Below are positions 33,519 to 42,276 of a stretch of DNA of 52,387 bases, in pieces. The translations under genes were made by a program, and so were the position numbers. The notes beneath the pieces are model-generated. The model did not search any database. It was not told where the DNA came from and saw nothing but the letters and a program-made list of their open reading frames with translations. Position 1 is the stretch's first letter. Every line of letters begins with the position of its first letter. The DNA is from Candidatus Pullilachnospira intestinigallinarum (lineage in GTDB: Bacteria; Bacillota; Clostridia; Lachnospirales; Lachnospiraceae), in NCBI GenBank assembly GCA_018711275.1, contig DVIN01000005.1, positions 1-52,387 of the forward strand. The letters are read 5' to 3'.

Positions 33519-34166
33519 TTATTTCCGATCCTGGTAAAAATCCACCACCTCGTCGGGGTCGTAATAGATCTTGTCCACAACCTCCAACTGCGCCTTTCCA
33601 TCCGTCACATCCACAACGGTAACACTGCAGTTGGGCGGCACATGACCTCTCCAGAGATCTCCCTGCCTTTGACTGATATTGTACAGCAACGCCCGGCTGG
33701 AACAGCCGTGGCAGGTGATCAGAATGGTTTTGTCCTGAGCGTCGGGGGTGTTCAGCAGCTCTCTGTAGAAATCCCCGGTGCGCTCAATCACCTGTTCCAC
33801 GGTCTCTCCCCCTGCCGGAGGCTGATAATGAAAAGGATCCGAAAAGAACAGTGAAAATCCCTCCGAAGGGATTTCATACCGGTCTTTTCTGCAGCAGAGT
33901 CCTTCCCATTCTCCAAAAGTAATCTCCTCGATTCTGGCATCCGTCTTCAGCGGTATCCTGCGGTCCCCCAGAATCAGACGGGCCGTGTGAACCGCCCGCT
34001 TCAGGGGACTGGAAATCGCCAGATCAAAAGGAATATCCTTCAGTTTTTCTCCGGTGATTTTCGCCAGCCGGATTCCATTCTCGTTCAGCTCAATATCCGC
34101 CATCCCCTGAAGACGTCCTTCCGTGTTCCAGACCGTCTCACCATGGCGAACAATATATAATTTCAT
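33519..34166 (-). CDS. Histidine phosphatase family protein
   Basis: A 215-residue phosphoglycerate-mutase-like phosphatase: MKLYIVRHGETVWN with catalytic His8, SSPLKRAVHTARLIL, the acid Glu in ITFGEWEGL, and the second His in ILITCHGCSSRALL. The ATG at 34166 follows GGGAGGTG, so the longer upstream frame is not used. Substrates range from sugar phosphates to alpha-ribazole phosphate, and nothing nearby decides. It lies 77 bases downstream of pheT on the same strand and may be co-transcribed. Confidence 0.9.
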   Translation of the reverse strand: MKLYIVRHGETVWNTEGRLQGMADIELNENGIRLAKITGEKLKDIPFDLAISSPLKRAVHTARLILGDRRIPLKTDARIEEITFGEWEGLCCRKDRYEIPSEGFSLFFSDPFHYQPPAGGETVEQVIERTGDFYRELLNTPDAQDKTILITCHGCSSRALLYNISQRQGDLWRGHVPPNCSVTVVDVTDGKAQLEVVDKIYYDPDEVVDFYQDRK

Positions 34167-34243
34167 CCGTCTTTTCACCTCCCGGGTGCAGAGCCGCTCC
34201 CGTTCGGCGCGGCCCTTTCCTCTTTCCGGCAACTGTTTGCCGG

Positions 34244-36661
34244 TTACTGGCGCAGCTGAATTCCCATGCTTTCCAGTCCATTGAGAATCTTCTTCATGGC
34301 GCTGGTCACCTCCGCCTCACTCAGCGTCTTCTCTTTGGAACGGAAAGTGATGGAATAGGCCACGGATTTGCAGCCTTCCTGAATCTGATCGCCTTCGTAA
34401 ATATCAAACAGCTCGTAGTGTTCCAGAATCTTTCCGCCTCTCTGGGCAATCATCTTTTCAATCTCTCCCACCATGATATTTTTGGGTACCACCATGGAGA
34501 TATCACGGTTTACTGCCGGGAACCGGGCGATTCCTTCATACTTTCTGTCATAGGTGGCGAATTTCACCACCTGCTGAATATCCATTACCGCCACATACAC
34601 TCTCGTGCCGATACCGTAATTATCCGTCACCTGAGGATGCACCTCTCCCAGATAGCCGATTTCTTCACCTTCATAACGGATCAGCGCCTGACGTCCCGGA
34701 TGCAGGAAATTCTTTCCGGCCTTCGGATCATACTCTTTCTTTTTGACCATGCCGATCTTATCAAAGAATTCTTCCACCACACCCTTCATGTCAAAGAAAT
34801 CGCCGTCTCCATACATACCCAGGGTGAACATCATCCGCTCATCGGGAAGCTCAGTCAACGGCAACGCCTTGGGAAGATACACGTTCCCCAGTTCATACAG
34901 AAGGACATTCTTATTTCTTCTGTTGTAGTTGGTGGCCAGCGAAGTCAGCATACCATTGAGGGAAATGGTCCGCATAATGCTGAAGTCCTCTCCCAGAGGA
35001 TTCAGAATCGTGATGGCCTGGCGCAGCGGATCCTGCGGATCCAGCAGCAGCTTGTCGAATACCTTGGGACTCTCAAAAGAATAGCAGTAGCCCTGAGAAA
35101 ATCCGCAGTATTCAGCCACATCTCTGGCCGTCTCCTCCACCCGAAGCTTGAAAGGAAGCTTTCCTGTGGTAGCCTCGCCGCTGGGAAGGGTGGTGGGAAT
35201 GTTATCATAGCCGTAGAACCGGGCAACCTCTTCTGCCAGGTCGGCCGTACGAAGCACATCCTGACGGAATGTAGGCACCACGATCTCGTTGCTTGCGCGG
35301 TCATACGCCAGTTCCACGTCCGCCAGATACTCCAGCATCTGCTCCGGAGACAGTTCTGTTCCCAGCAGGCTGTTGATCTTCTCCGGCTCGAAGGGAATCC
35401 GTACCGGCTGCCTCGTCTCACAGCACACATCCACCATGCCGCCGACCACTTCTCCGGCTCCCAGTTCTTCCATCAGCTGGCAGGCACGGTCAATGGCGGC
35501 CTGGGCGTTATTGGGATCCAGTCCCTTTTCAAATTTTCCGGAGGCGTCGGTACGCAGACCGATTCTCTTGGCGGAACGGCGGATATTGGGGCCGTCGAAG
35601 CAGGCCGCCTCGAACAGAACATTCTTTACATGGTCGGTGATCATGGAATTTTCACCGCCCATGATGCCGCCGATTCCCACGGCTTTTTCGCCATCGCAGA
35701 TCATCAGCACATCCTCATCCATGGTCCGCTCCTGGCCGTCCAGAGTCACGAATTTCTCTCCGTTCTCCGCCCGGCGGACAATGATCTCATGATTGGCAAT
35801 GGTATCCAGATCATAGGCGTGCATGGGCTGTCCGTACTCCTCCATCACATAATTGGTGATATCCACCAGATTGTTGATGGGACGGATGCCGTTGGCGGCC
35901 AGACACCGCTGCATCCATTTGGGGGAAGGGCCGATCTTCACATTTTTCACCACACGGGCGCAGTAGCGGGGACACAGCTTCTGATCTTCCACGGTCACTT
36001 TCACATAATCATGGGCGTCCTCCTGATTTCCCGTGGGCGTCACCTGGGGAGGAAGGAACTTCTTTCCGAAGGTGGCCGCCGCTTCTCTGGCAATTCCCAG
36101 CACGCTGTAGCAGTCTACCCGGTTGGAAGTGATCTCATACTCAAAGATCACATCGTCCAGACCGAGCGCTTTGATGGCGCTTTCTCCCACCACAGCATCC
36201 TCCGGGAAAATATAGATGCCGTACTCGGGAGCTTCCGGATACATCTCTCTGGAGGAGCCCAGTTCCTCGATGGAACACATCATACCGCAGGATTCCACAC
36301 CCCGCAGCTTTCCGGCCTTGATCTCCACACCGCCCGGCGTTTTCTTTCCATCGTGATTTCCCGCTACTCTTCCTCCCGGAAGCACCACCGGGATCTTATC
36401 GCCTTCTTTTACATTGGGCGCTCCGGTGACGATCTGAATCACTTTGCTTCCCACATTTACCTGGCAGACAATCAGTTTATCCGCATCCGGATGCTTTTCA
36501 ATTTTTTCGATCTGGCCGATGACAATATCTTTAAGATCCGCGTCCAGCCGCTCATAGCCTTCCACCTTGGTTCCGGACAGCGTCATGGCGTCCGTATATT
36601 CCTGCGCCGTCACGTCCAGATCCGGCACATACATTTTAATCCATGATAATGATGTATTCAT
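34244..36661 (-). CDS. pheT: Phenylalanyl-tRNA synthetase beta subunit
   Basis: An 805-residue subunit with all usual modules: an N-terminal tRNA-binding OB domain (about 40-150, VIGQIEKIEKHPDADKL), B3/B4 editing domain (about 210-380), B5, the catalytic-like core, and a C-terminal anticodon-binding FDX-ACB domain (about 710-805, ARFPAVNRDISMVV). GGGAAGAAG precedes the ATG. It follows pheS by 14 bases and is controlled by the same T-box. Confidence 0.97.
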   Translation of the reverse strand: MNTSLSWIKMYVPDLDVTAQEYTDAMTLSGTKVEGYERLDADLKDIVIGQIEKIEKHPDADKLIVCQVNVGSKVIQIVTGAPNVKEGDKIPVVLPGGRVAGNHDGKKTPGGVEIKAGKLRGVESCGMMCSIEELGSSREMYPEAPEYGIYIFPEDAVVGESAIKALGLDDVIFEYEITSNRVDCYSVLGIAREAAATFGKKFLPPQVTPTGNQEDAHDYVKVTVEDQKLCPRYCARVVKNVKIGPSPKWMQRCLAANGIRPINNLVDITNYVMEEYGQPMHAYDLDTIANHEIIVRRAENGEKFVTLDGQERTMDEDVLMICDGEKAVGIGGIMGGENSMITDHVKNVLFEAACFDGPNIRRSAKRIGLRTDASGKFEKGLDPNNAQAAIDRACQLMEELGAGEVVGGMVDVCCETRQPVRIPFEPEKINSLLGTELSPEQMLEYLADVELAYDRASNEIVVPTFRQDVLRTADLAEEVARFYGYDNIPTTLPSGEATTGKLPFKLRVEETARDVAEYCGFSQGYCYSFESPKVFDKLLLDPQDPLRQAITILNPLGEDFSIMRTISLNGMLTSLATNYNRRNKNVLLYELGNVYLPKALPLTELPDERMMFTLGMYGDGDFFDMKGVVEEFFDKIGMVKKKEYDPKAGKNFLHPGRQALIRYEGEEIGYLGEVHPQVTDNYGIGTRVYVAVMDIQQVVKFATYDRKYEGIARFPAVNRDISMVVPKNIMVGEIEKMIAQRGGKILEHYELFDIYEGDQIQEGCKSVAYSITFRSKEKTLSEAEVTSAMKKILNGLESMGIQLRQ

Positions 36662-36675
36662 TCTTCTTCCCTCTC

Positions 36676-37707
36676 CTAGAACTGTTTTAAGAACCGGTAA
36701 TCGTTTTCGTATAAAAGCCGCATATCGTCAATTTCATATTTCAGAAGCGCAATACGCTCAAGGCCTACGCCGAAAGCAAATCCCGTATACTCCTCCGGAT
36801 CAATGCCGCACATCTCCAGCACATGGGGATGCACCATACCGCAGCCCAGAATCTCTATCCATCCGGATCCCTTACAGAACCGGCAGCCCTTTCCGCCGCA
36901 CTTGAAGCAGGATACGTCCACCTCGGCGCTGGGCTCTGTGAAGGGGAAATGATGGGGACGGAATTTTGTTTTTGTCTCCGGTCCGAACATCTCCCGGGCA
37001 AATTCCTCAAGCGTTCCTTTCAGATCCGCAAACGTGATGTGTTTGTCCACCACCAGTCCTTCGATCTGATGGAAAGAAGGAGAATGAGTGGCATCCACCT
37101 CATCGGAACGGAATACCCGGCCGGGAGCAATCATACGGATGGGAAGCTTTCCCTGCTCCATCACACGGGCCTGTACCGGGGACGTCTGCGTTCTCAGCAC
37201 GATATCTTTATTGATGTAGAAGGTATCCTGCTCATCCTTGGCCGGATGATCCGCGGGAATATTCAGTTTCTCAAAGTTGTAGAGATCATACTCCACTTCC
37301 GGTCCTTCCACCACTTCATAGCCCATGCCAATAAAGATCCGTTCCACTTCTTCCAGCGCGATGGTGTTGGGATGACGGTGTCCTACATTGGCCTTCTTTG
37401 CGGGAAGCGTCACATCAATCACCTCGGACGCCAGCTTTGCTTCCCGAAGCTCCTTTTCCAGACGGGACTTCGTCTCATCCAGCATAGCCTCGATTTTGGC
37501 TCTGGTCTCGTTGACCATCTGCCCCACCTGGGGACGCTCCTCGGCAGCCACATTTTTCATGCCTTTCAGAACGGCCGTCAGCTGACCTTTTTTACCCAGA
37601 AAGTTCACCCTCACATCATTCAGCTTGTCCAGGGCGTCTGATTTTTCGATTTTTTCCGACGCTTCGTCCAAAATGGCCTGTAACGTCTCTTTCATACTAT
37701 TGTTCAT
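36676..37707 (-). CDS. pheS: Phenylalanyl-tRNA synthetase alpha subunit
   Basis: The catalytic subunit, 343 residues. It has an N-terminal coiled coil, then class II motifs: [17 protein letters not shown], motif 2 around [20 protein letters not shown], and motif 3 with [27 protein letters not shown] precedes the ATG at 37707. About 150 bases separate it from the T-box terminator, with no convincing gene in between. Confidence 0.97.
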   Translation of the reverse strand: MNNSMKETLQAILDEASEKIEKSDALDKLNDVRVNFLGKKGQLTAVLKGMKNVAAEERPQVGQMVNETRAKIEAMLDETKSRLEKELREAKLASEVIDVTLPAKKANVGHRHPNTIALEEVERIFIGMGYEVVEGPEVEYDLYNFEKLNIPADHPAKDEQDTFYINKDIVLRTQTSPVQARVMEQGKLPIRMIAPGRVFRSDEVDATHSPSFHQIEGLVVDKHITFADLKGTLEEFAREMFGPETKTKFRPHHFPFTEPSAEVDVSCFKCGGKGCRFCKGSGWIEILGCGMVHPHVLEMCGIDPEEYTGFAFGVGLERIALLKYEIDDMRLLYENDYRFLKQF

Positions 37708-37864
37708 GACCTGTCTCCTTTTCTACTGGTTTTCCTGACTGTCCGCAGCGTCACGCCCTGCCCGGGCCGCCTGGGACAGTTCTGCCATTTGGGAAGGATA
37801 ATGCCGCAGCGCGATTCCCGGGAAACGTCTCGCTTTCGCAGGAACAAAGCTTTCCGCAAAACAA

Positions 37865-38108
37865 AAAAATCCCGTCCCCAAAAGGGACGAGATGAAATTT
37901 ACCCGCGGTACCACCCTGATTTCCGGAATCTCTTCCGGACACCTTGGCGGGCTTAACGCGCCCTCACGTCTTCCCCTACTGCAATTCAGGGAAGCAGCTC
38001 CGGTGGGAACCTCAAAACCTGTCTGAACTTAAGGAAGCTTCCAGCCGGTGACTTCCTCTCTCTGTAAGAAAACAGATTTCTACTGACACCTTCACGGCAT
38101 TTCTCTGT
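37865..38108 (-). promoter_or_regulatory. T-box riboswitch, phenylalanine (pheST leader)
   Basis: On the minus strand the canonical AGGGTGGTACCGCGGGT (about 37902-37918) is followed by a terminator with arms CTCGTCCC and GGGACGGGAT (37869-37893) and T7. The stem I specifier region reads TTAAGTTCAGACAGGTTTTG; TTC (38025-38027) is the phenylalanine codon, which fits pheST. Confidence 0.93.
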
Positions 38109-38114
38109 TTTCTT

Positions 38115-38143
38115 ATTTTAGTCACTATTTCCCGGCCTGTCAA
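38115..38143 (-). promoter_or_regulatory. pheST promoter
   Basis: TTGACA (38138-38143) and TAAAAT (38115-38120), 17-base spacer, directly in front of the T-box leader. Confidence 0.8.
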
Positions 38144-38152
38144 GTTCTTTTT

Positions 38153-39085
38153 TCAGTCCTTTTCCCGATGCTTTGGCTCTTCCTCCTCCTCCCGGCTCTC
38201 CCGGAGACCGTCGATGAACTCCCGATACTCCTGGCGGATCCTCTCCCCGGCCATCTGCTGCAGCCTGCGGAACCGTTCCTCGAAATAAGCGTTGATCTCC
38301 GCGCCGATCAGAACAATGTACATGCAGAAATACATCCAAAGCAGCACCAGAACGGTGGCGGTAAGACTGCCGTACATGCTGGACAGCCCGTGGAACACAT
38401 CCAGATATATGGAAAATCCCAGAGAAAACAGCGACCATGCCAGAGCAGAAATAATCGCTCCCGGCAGCTGACTTTTCAGACTGGCCTTCCGGTTGGGAAG
38501 GAATTTGTAAATCAGAAGGAAAACCAGACACAGCACGGCCAGAGAAATCACCGTCCGCATCCCGATAATATAAGCCGCAATCCTTCCAATCATGGGGACG
38601 TAGCGCTCCAGCAGTTTCTGAATACTGTTGCCGAACACCAAAAGCAGCAGACTTCCCGTCACCGCAATGATAAATATCAGGGTATAAAAGGCGGAACGTA
38701 TCCGCATTATCACATAATTTCTGGTCTCCTTTACATGGTAGATGGCATTGACCCCGTTGGTCAGTGCCTGGATCCCTTTTCCCGCACTCCACAGGGTAAA
38801 CACTGCGGAGATCGGAACCACCGCCGTAGATTTACTGAAAATCTCCCGGATAATCTGAAGAACAAACCCCTGGAAATCTCCGCTTTTGGGAACAATCTGG
38901 AGAATAAGCCGGGTGACATTGCTCTCCGACACCAGCGGAATATGGCGCACTAAGGTGATCAGCAAAATTACAAAAGGGACAAAGGAGAGCAGAATAAAGT
39001 AGGCAGCCTGCGCCGCAAAAGCTCCCACATGATCCTGATTCAGTCTTTTCAGAAAACCACGGATGATCCTGATATATTCTGCCAT
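38153..39085 (-). CDS. YihY/virulence factor BrkB family membrane protein
   Basis: A 310-residue polytopic protein with about six helices. It has the family N-terminus (LNQDHVGAFAAQAAYFILLSFVP), the middle TLWSAGKGIQALTNGVNAIYHV, and the last helix pair VLLWMYFCMYIVLIGAEINAYFEER. The C-terminal 45 residues are charged and cytoplasmic. These proteins were once called ribonuclease BN by mistake; the true function, perhaps a transporter or envelope factor, is not known. AAGGAAC precedes the ATG at 39085. It lies between a SpoIID-like gene and pheST on the same strand. Confidence 0.9.
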   Translation of the reverse strand: MAEYIRIIRGFLKRLNQDHVGAFAAQAAYFILLSFVPFVILLITLVRHIPLVSESNVTRLILQIVPKSGDFQGFVLQIIREIFSKSTAVVPISAVFTLWSAGKGIQALTNGVNAIYHVKETRNYVIMRIRSAFYTLIFIIAVTGSLLLLVFGNSIQKLLERYVPMIGRIAAYIIGMRTVISLAVLCLVFLLIYKFLPNRKASLKSQLPGAIISALAWSLFSLGFSIYLDVFHGLSSMYGSLTATVLVLLWMYFCMYIVLIGAEINAYFEERFRRLQQMAGERIRQEYREFIDGLRESREEEEEPKHREKD

Positions 39086-39129
39086 TTTCGTTCCTTTCCT
39101 ATCCTGCTTTGCCCAGGCGTCCGCTGTTT

Positions 39130-40701
39130 TTACGCATCGGGCTGTTCCAGAGTAATCTCCCGGTAAAATACATTGAGAATTTCTTTCCAGTTTTTTCCAT
39201 CATCCGCCAGATGCCTCGCTCCATTCTGGCTCATCCCCACGCCATGGCCATAACCGCCGCCCCGCAGCGTCACCGCTTTCAGAGCCTCCTCCTGATAAAC
39301 CGGCTCACAGACAAAATATGCGCTGGGGAGAATGGACATGGCGGTGCTCAGGGTACCGTCACCGCATGTAATCGGGACATCCCCCGGTGAAAGAAATTCC
39401 CGGATGGAATACTCATCCTTCAGCAGACAGACACCCTGATCTCCGGTGATCTCCAGTTTCTTTGCCGCGCCTCCCCCGGAGCGTTCCAGCACCTTTATCC
39501 CCGCGACGGTTCCCACCTGCGGACAGAACTTTCCGGCAGCCTGTTGCAAAAGGCGGACCGGAAGGGTGATCTGCCATCGGTACCAGGTATCCTCCCGCTC
39601 ATAATCGTCCGGGTCCGGAAGATCAAGGAAATTCCGGAACGACTCTTCGGAGGCGAGAAACGGGCCGGCCGCCCACGCTTCCAGGGCGTCCGGTTCCACC
39701 GACTGTCTGGAAACCTCCACGCTTCGCAGATAGGGGGCTCCCTCCCCTCCCCACACCTCATCGGTACTGGTATGGCCGCAGGAGGTGGAAAAAAAATAAG
39801 CCTGGATCGGCTCGCCCTCATAAGTCATCACCACGCCTCCGGTGGCGTCCACCGCCTCGTCAGTGGAGCTTTGACGTCCGATATTGTTGTAAACCTGGAA
39901 GGAAACGCTGTCATCCACGTCCGCTCCATACTGCTTCAGACGGTTTTCCTCTTTCTGCCGCACCGCATAGGTTCTGGCACATACCGCCTGTGCCTTCAGG
40001 GCTTCCGCGGGATAACCGGAAGGCATCTCACTGGGAACCACATATTTCAGGTACGTCTCCAGATCCACCTGACTGCAGAGAAGAAAGCCTTCTTCCTCCG
40101 CCGTCACCGTCAGACTCCCCTCATATGCAGGCGTTCCCTGGCTTCTCGCCAGAGACAAAACAGAAATCCGCGCTTCTTCCTTTTCCTCTGCCGGGGCCAC
40201 TGTCACCTGATCCCCCGGCTTCAGAAGCTCCGAAAGGGAAAGCGGACTGTCTGCCGGCCAGGTTTCGACAACAGATCCTGTCACCGCCAGCGGTACATTT
40301 CCCTCCACCGTCACCTGACTGTGCCAGTAGGATTGATACCCGTCATCCATCAGCAGTACCCGGATCATCCCGTCCGTTGTTTCCCCGGCATCCGCTGCCT
40401 GCTCCTCTTCCTGCGGGTCCGAGGCGCCGGCGGTCTCCCCGGAAACGTCCTGCTGATTCGTCGTACCGTCACCCACCCCGGACTCCTGGCTCTTTTCTTC
40501 CTCCCCCACATGGTCCAACTGCTCCTGACCTTCCCGGACATCTCCTGCCGTCTGCTCCGCCAGAAGCTTTCCGTAAAACTCTTCTTTCAGAGAAATTTCT
40601 TTTCTTCCGGCGGCCGCCGTCATGCATATCACAGCCAGAAGCCCTGCCGCAAAACACCGGAAGCCGATCCTTCCGCTGCCAAAAAATCCTTTTTTATCCA
40701 T
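39130..40701 (-). CDS. SpoIID/LytB domain protein
   Basis: A 523-residue exported protein. It has a signal or anchor helix at about 10-31, a low-complexity acidic linker (about 55-110, rich in E, Q, G), a beta domain, and the SpoIID domain from about residue 215 (YLKYVVPSEMPSGYPAEALKAQ, AYFFSTSCGHTSTDEVWGG, GYGHGVGMSQNGA near the end). SpoIID is a lytic transglycosylase working with SpoIIP in engulfment. The long linker and lone position suggest a paralogue or a vegetative cell-wall enzyme rather than spoIID itself. The catalytic Glu of PSEMP is present. The ribosome site before the ATG at 40701 is weak. Confidence 0.88.
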   Translation of the reverse strand: MDKKGFFGSGRIGFRCFAAGLLAVICMTAAAGRKEISLKEEFYGKLLAEQTAGDVREGQEQLDHVGEEEKSQESGVGDGTTNQQDVSGETAGASDPQEEEQAADAGETTDGMIRVLLMDDGYQSYWHSQVTVEGNVPLAVTGSVVETWPADSPLSLSELLKPGDQVTVAPAEEKEEARISVLSLARSQGTPAYEGSLTVTAEEEGFLLCSQVDLETYLKYVVPSEMPSGYPAEALKAQAVCARTYAVRQKEENRLKQYGADVDDSVSFQVYNNIGRQSSTDEAVDATGGVVMTYEGEPIQAYFFSTSCGHTSTDEVWGGEGAPYLRSVEVSRQSVEPDALEAWAAGPFLASEESFRNFLDLPDPDDYEREDTWYRWQITLPVRLLQQAAGKFCPQVGTVAGIKVLERSGGGAAKKLEITGDQGVCLLKDEYSIREFLSPGDVPITCGDGTLSTAMSILPSAYFVCEPVYQEEALKAVTLRGGGYGHGVGMSQNGARHLADDGKNWKEILNVFYREITLEQPDA

Positions 40702-40728
40702 ACTTCAGTATATGGATTTTAAAAAAAA

Positions 40729-40765
40729 TCATACCCGTTTTCACACCTGAGAAAAACGGGTATGA
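40729..40765 (-). terminator. galM terminator
   Basis: TCATACCCGTTTT and AAAACGGGTATGA are perfect 13-base arms around an 11-base loop, followed by T8 on the minus strand, 12 bases after the galM stop. Confidence 0.92.
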
Positions 40766-40777
40766 TCTCCCTTCCGA

Positions 40778-41827
40778 TCAGCGCACAGAAAAACGATAAA
40801 CGGTTCTGGTATCGTATTTTTCACCCGCCGCCAGGAACGGATGAGCAAAATGCGGATCGTTCACAGAATTGGGGAAATACTGAGACTCCAGGCAGAAGCC
40901 CTGACGTTTCGCATACACCGCGCCTTCCTTACCTTTCTCGCCGTCAATAAAATTCCCTGTATAGAACTGAACGCCTGGACGATCCGTAAAGGCCTCCATA
41001 TAAATTCCGTTTTCCCGGCAGAAGGCTCTTGCCATCCACTCCAGTCCATCGGAGGATCTGTCCAGAACAAAGTTATGATCGTATCCGCCGGTCAGACGAA
41101 GCTGTTCAAAATCCGCGTCAATTTCCTCTCCGATTACCCTGGGCTCCCGAAAATCCATGGGAGTTCCGGCCACCGGAACAATCTGTCCGGTGGGAATCGA
41201 CCTGGAATCTTTCACTGGCGTGTACCGGGACGCATTCAGCTGCATCAGCTGACCGCATACGGATCCGGACGCATGACCTCCCAGATTAAAATAACTGTGG
41301 TTGGTCATATTCGCTACGGTATCTTTATCACAGATCCCCTCGTAATGAATCTGAACGGCATTCTCCTCCGTCAGAGTATAGGTAACCGTCACATCAAAGT
41401 TCCCCGGAAATCCCTGTTCCCCATCAGGACTGATTCTGTGGAAGGCCACTCCGTCTTCTTTTTCCTGTCCCTCCCACATCATCAGATCGTATCCCACGGG
41501 ACCGCTGTGAAGATTATTTTCATTTTCATTGGGAGTCAGCTGTACCCGCTCCCCGTTCAGTATAAATGCGGACTGGTCAATCCGGTTGCCGTTTCTTCCG
41601 ATGGTGGCTCCAAAATGAGGAACGTTCTTCTGCTCATAGTCCTCTCCGCTGTCGAATCCGAGAACCACATCGGTAAGACGGCCATCCCGGTCCGGAACCA
41701 TCACACTCACCAGAATGGCCCCAAAATCCGTCACCTTCATCACCGCACCCTTTTTGTTTGTCACTGTATAAAGGGAAATTGCCCGTCCGTCCTTCGTCTT
41801 TCCAAAATCCTGTCTTACTACACTCAT
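40778..41827 (-). CDS. galM: Aldose 1-epimerase (mutarotase)
   Basis: Interconverts alpha and beta anomers of galactose and glucose. The 349 residues include the catalytic His in NMTNHSYFNLGG, GATIGRNGNRI and NLHSGPVGYD in the sugar site, GGYDHNFVLD, and GVQFYTGNF with the C-terminal base region FCLESQYFPNSVNDP. I chose the ATG at 41827 behind GAGGAGAAG. A longer open frame upstream runs through a terminator and the 6S RNA and is not coding. It stands alone, without other gal genes. Confidence 0.94.
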   Translation of the reverse strand: MSVVRQDFGKTKDGRAISLYTVTNKKGAVMKVTDFGAILVSVMVPDRDGRLTDVVLGFDSGEDYEQKNVPHFGATIGRNGNRIDQSAFILNGERVQLTPNENENNLHSGPVGYDLMMWEGQEKEDGVAFHRISPDGEQGFPGNFDVTVTYTLTEENAVQIHYEGICDKDTVANMTNHSYFNLGGHASGSVCGQLMQLNASRYTPVKDSRSIPTGQIVPVAGTPMDFREPRVIGEEIDADFEQLRLTGGYDHNFVLDRSSDGLEWMARAFCRENGIYMEAFTDRPGVQFYTGNFIDGEKGKEGAVYAKRQGFCLESQYFPNSVNDPHFAHPFLAAGEKYDTRTVYRFSVR

Positions 41828-41909
41828 GCTCTTCTCCTCTGTCCGCGCCGCAGGTCCGGATCCGCTCCGCCCGTCAGCCGCGGCGTCCTCCCAAAATCCT
41901 TTGTCTGTG

Positions 41910-41940
41910 AAAAGAGAGCCATTTTCATGACTCTCTTTTT
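41910..41940. terminator. Terminator between the 6S RNA and galM
   Basis: AAAAGAGAG (41910-41918) and CTCTCTTTT (41931-41939) pair around a 12-base loop. A-run and T-run lie on both sides. On the minus strand it would end the 6S RNA transcript. Confidence 0.65.
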
Positions 41941-41949
41941 TCTCTTTCG

Positions 41950-42137
41950 TAAAACCCGGAGTGCCGTTTCCCTTATTTTGACGCCTAGCCAAAGCTAGGT
42001 GGGCAACCGCAGTATCTCTTCTGCCTTCCGCTGCAAAATGACGGCCTGACATCCAATCAACAATAATAGGAATCCCATAAACGTAAATGTAGGTTCAAAA
42101 TTAAGAGAGGGGTCGCACACCCCAGGCATTACTTACT
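41950..42137 (-). ncRNA. ssrS: Probable 6S RNA
   Basis: A non-coding transcript of about 188 bases behind a near-perfect promoter. Its ends pair: AATGCCTGGGGTGTG at the 5' end with GGCACTCCGGGTTTT at the 3' end, allowing G-U pairs, as in the closing stem of 6S RNA. The 3' part (CTGCGGTTGCCCACCTAGC, then AAGGGAAACGGCACTCC) and the middle GAACCTACATTTACG agree with clostridial 6S RNAs as I remember them. 6S RNA mimics an open promoter and sequesters sigma-A RNA polymerase in stationary phase. No start codon with a ribosome site is present. Not confirmed by a covariance model. Confidence 0.8.
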
Positions 42138-42143
42138 ATGTTT

Positions 42144-42172
42144 ATTATACATGAACAGACCGGGCTTTTCAA
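42144..42172 (-). promoter_or_regulatory. Promoter of the 6S RNA
   Basis: TTGAAA (42167-42172) and a perfect TATAAT (42144-42149), spacer 17 bases. Transcription would start near 42137. No ribosome site or ORF follows, in keeping with an RNA gene. Confidence 0.8.
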
Positions 42173-42276
42173 GCCATATATTCGGCATATCATCCAAACA
42201 AATCCCGGACAGTACCCGATACCGCTACTATATTATATGAGCCCCCGCTGTTTTCTTTTCATGGAAATATCTGGCG

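Noticed and set aside
34418-36646. A 742-codon open frame on the plus strand opposite pheT
   Set aside because: It mirrors pheT, has no ribosome site, and its His/Ile/Leu-rich product has no recognisable domain. It is the shadow of a codon-biased real gene.
37723-37914. Small minus-strand ORF between the pheST T-box and pheS
   Set aside because: It begins inside the T-box terminator and has no ribosome site. Its bases are better explained as leader RNA.
41828-42052. N-terminal extension of galM by 75 codons
   Set aside because: It runs through a terminator and the 6S RNA. The ATG at 41827 has a good ribosome site and gives the family's normal length.
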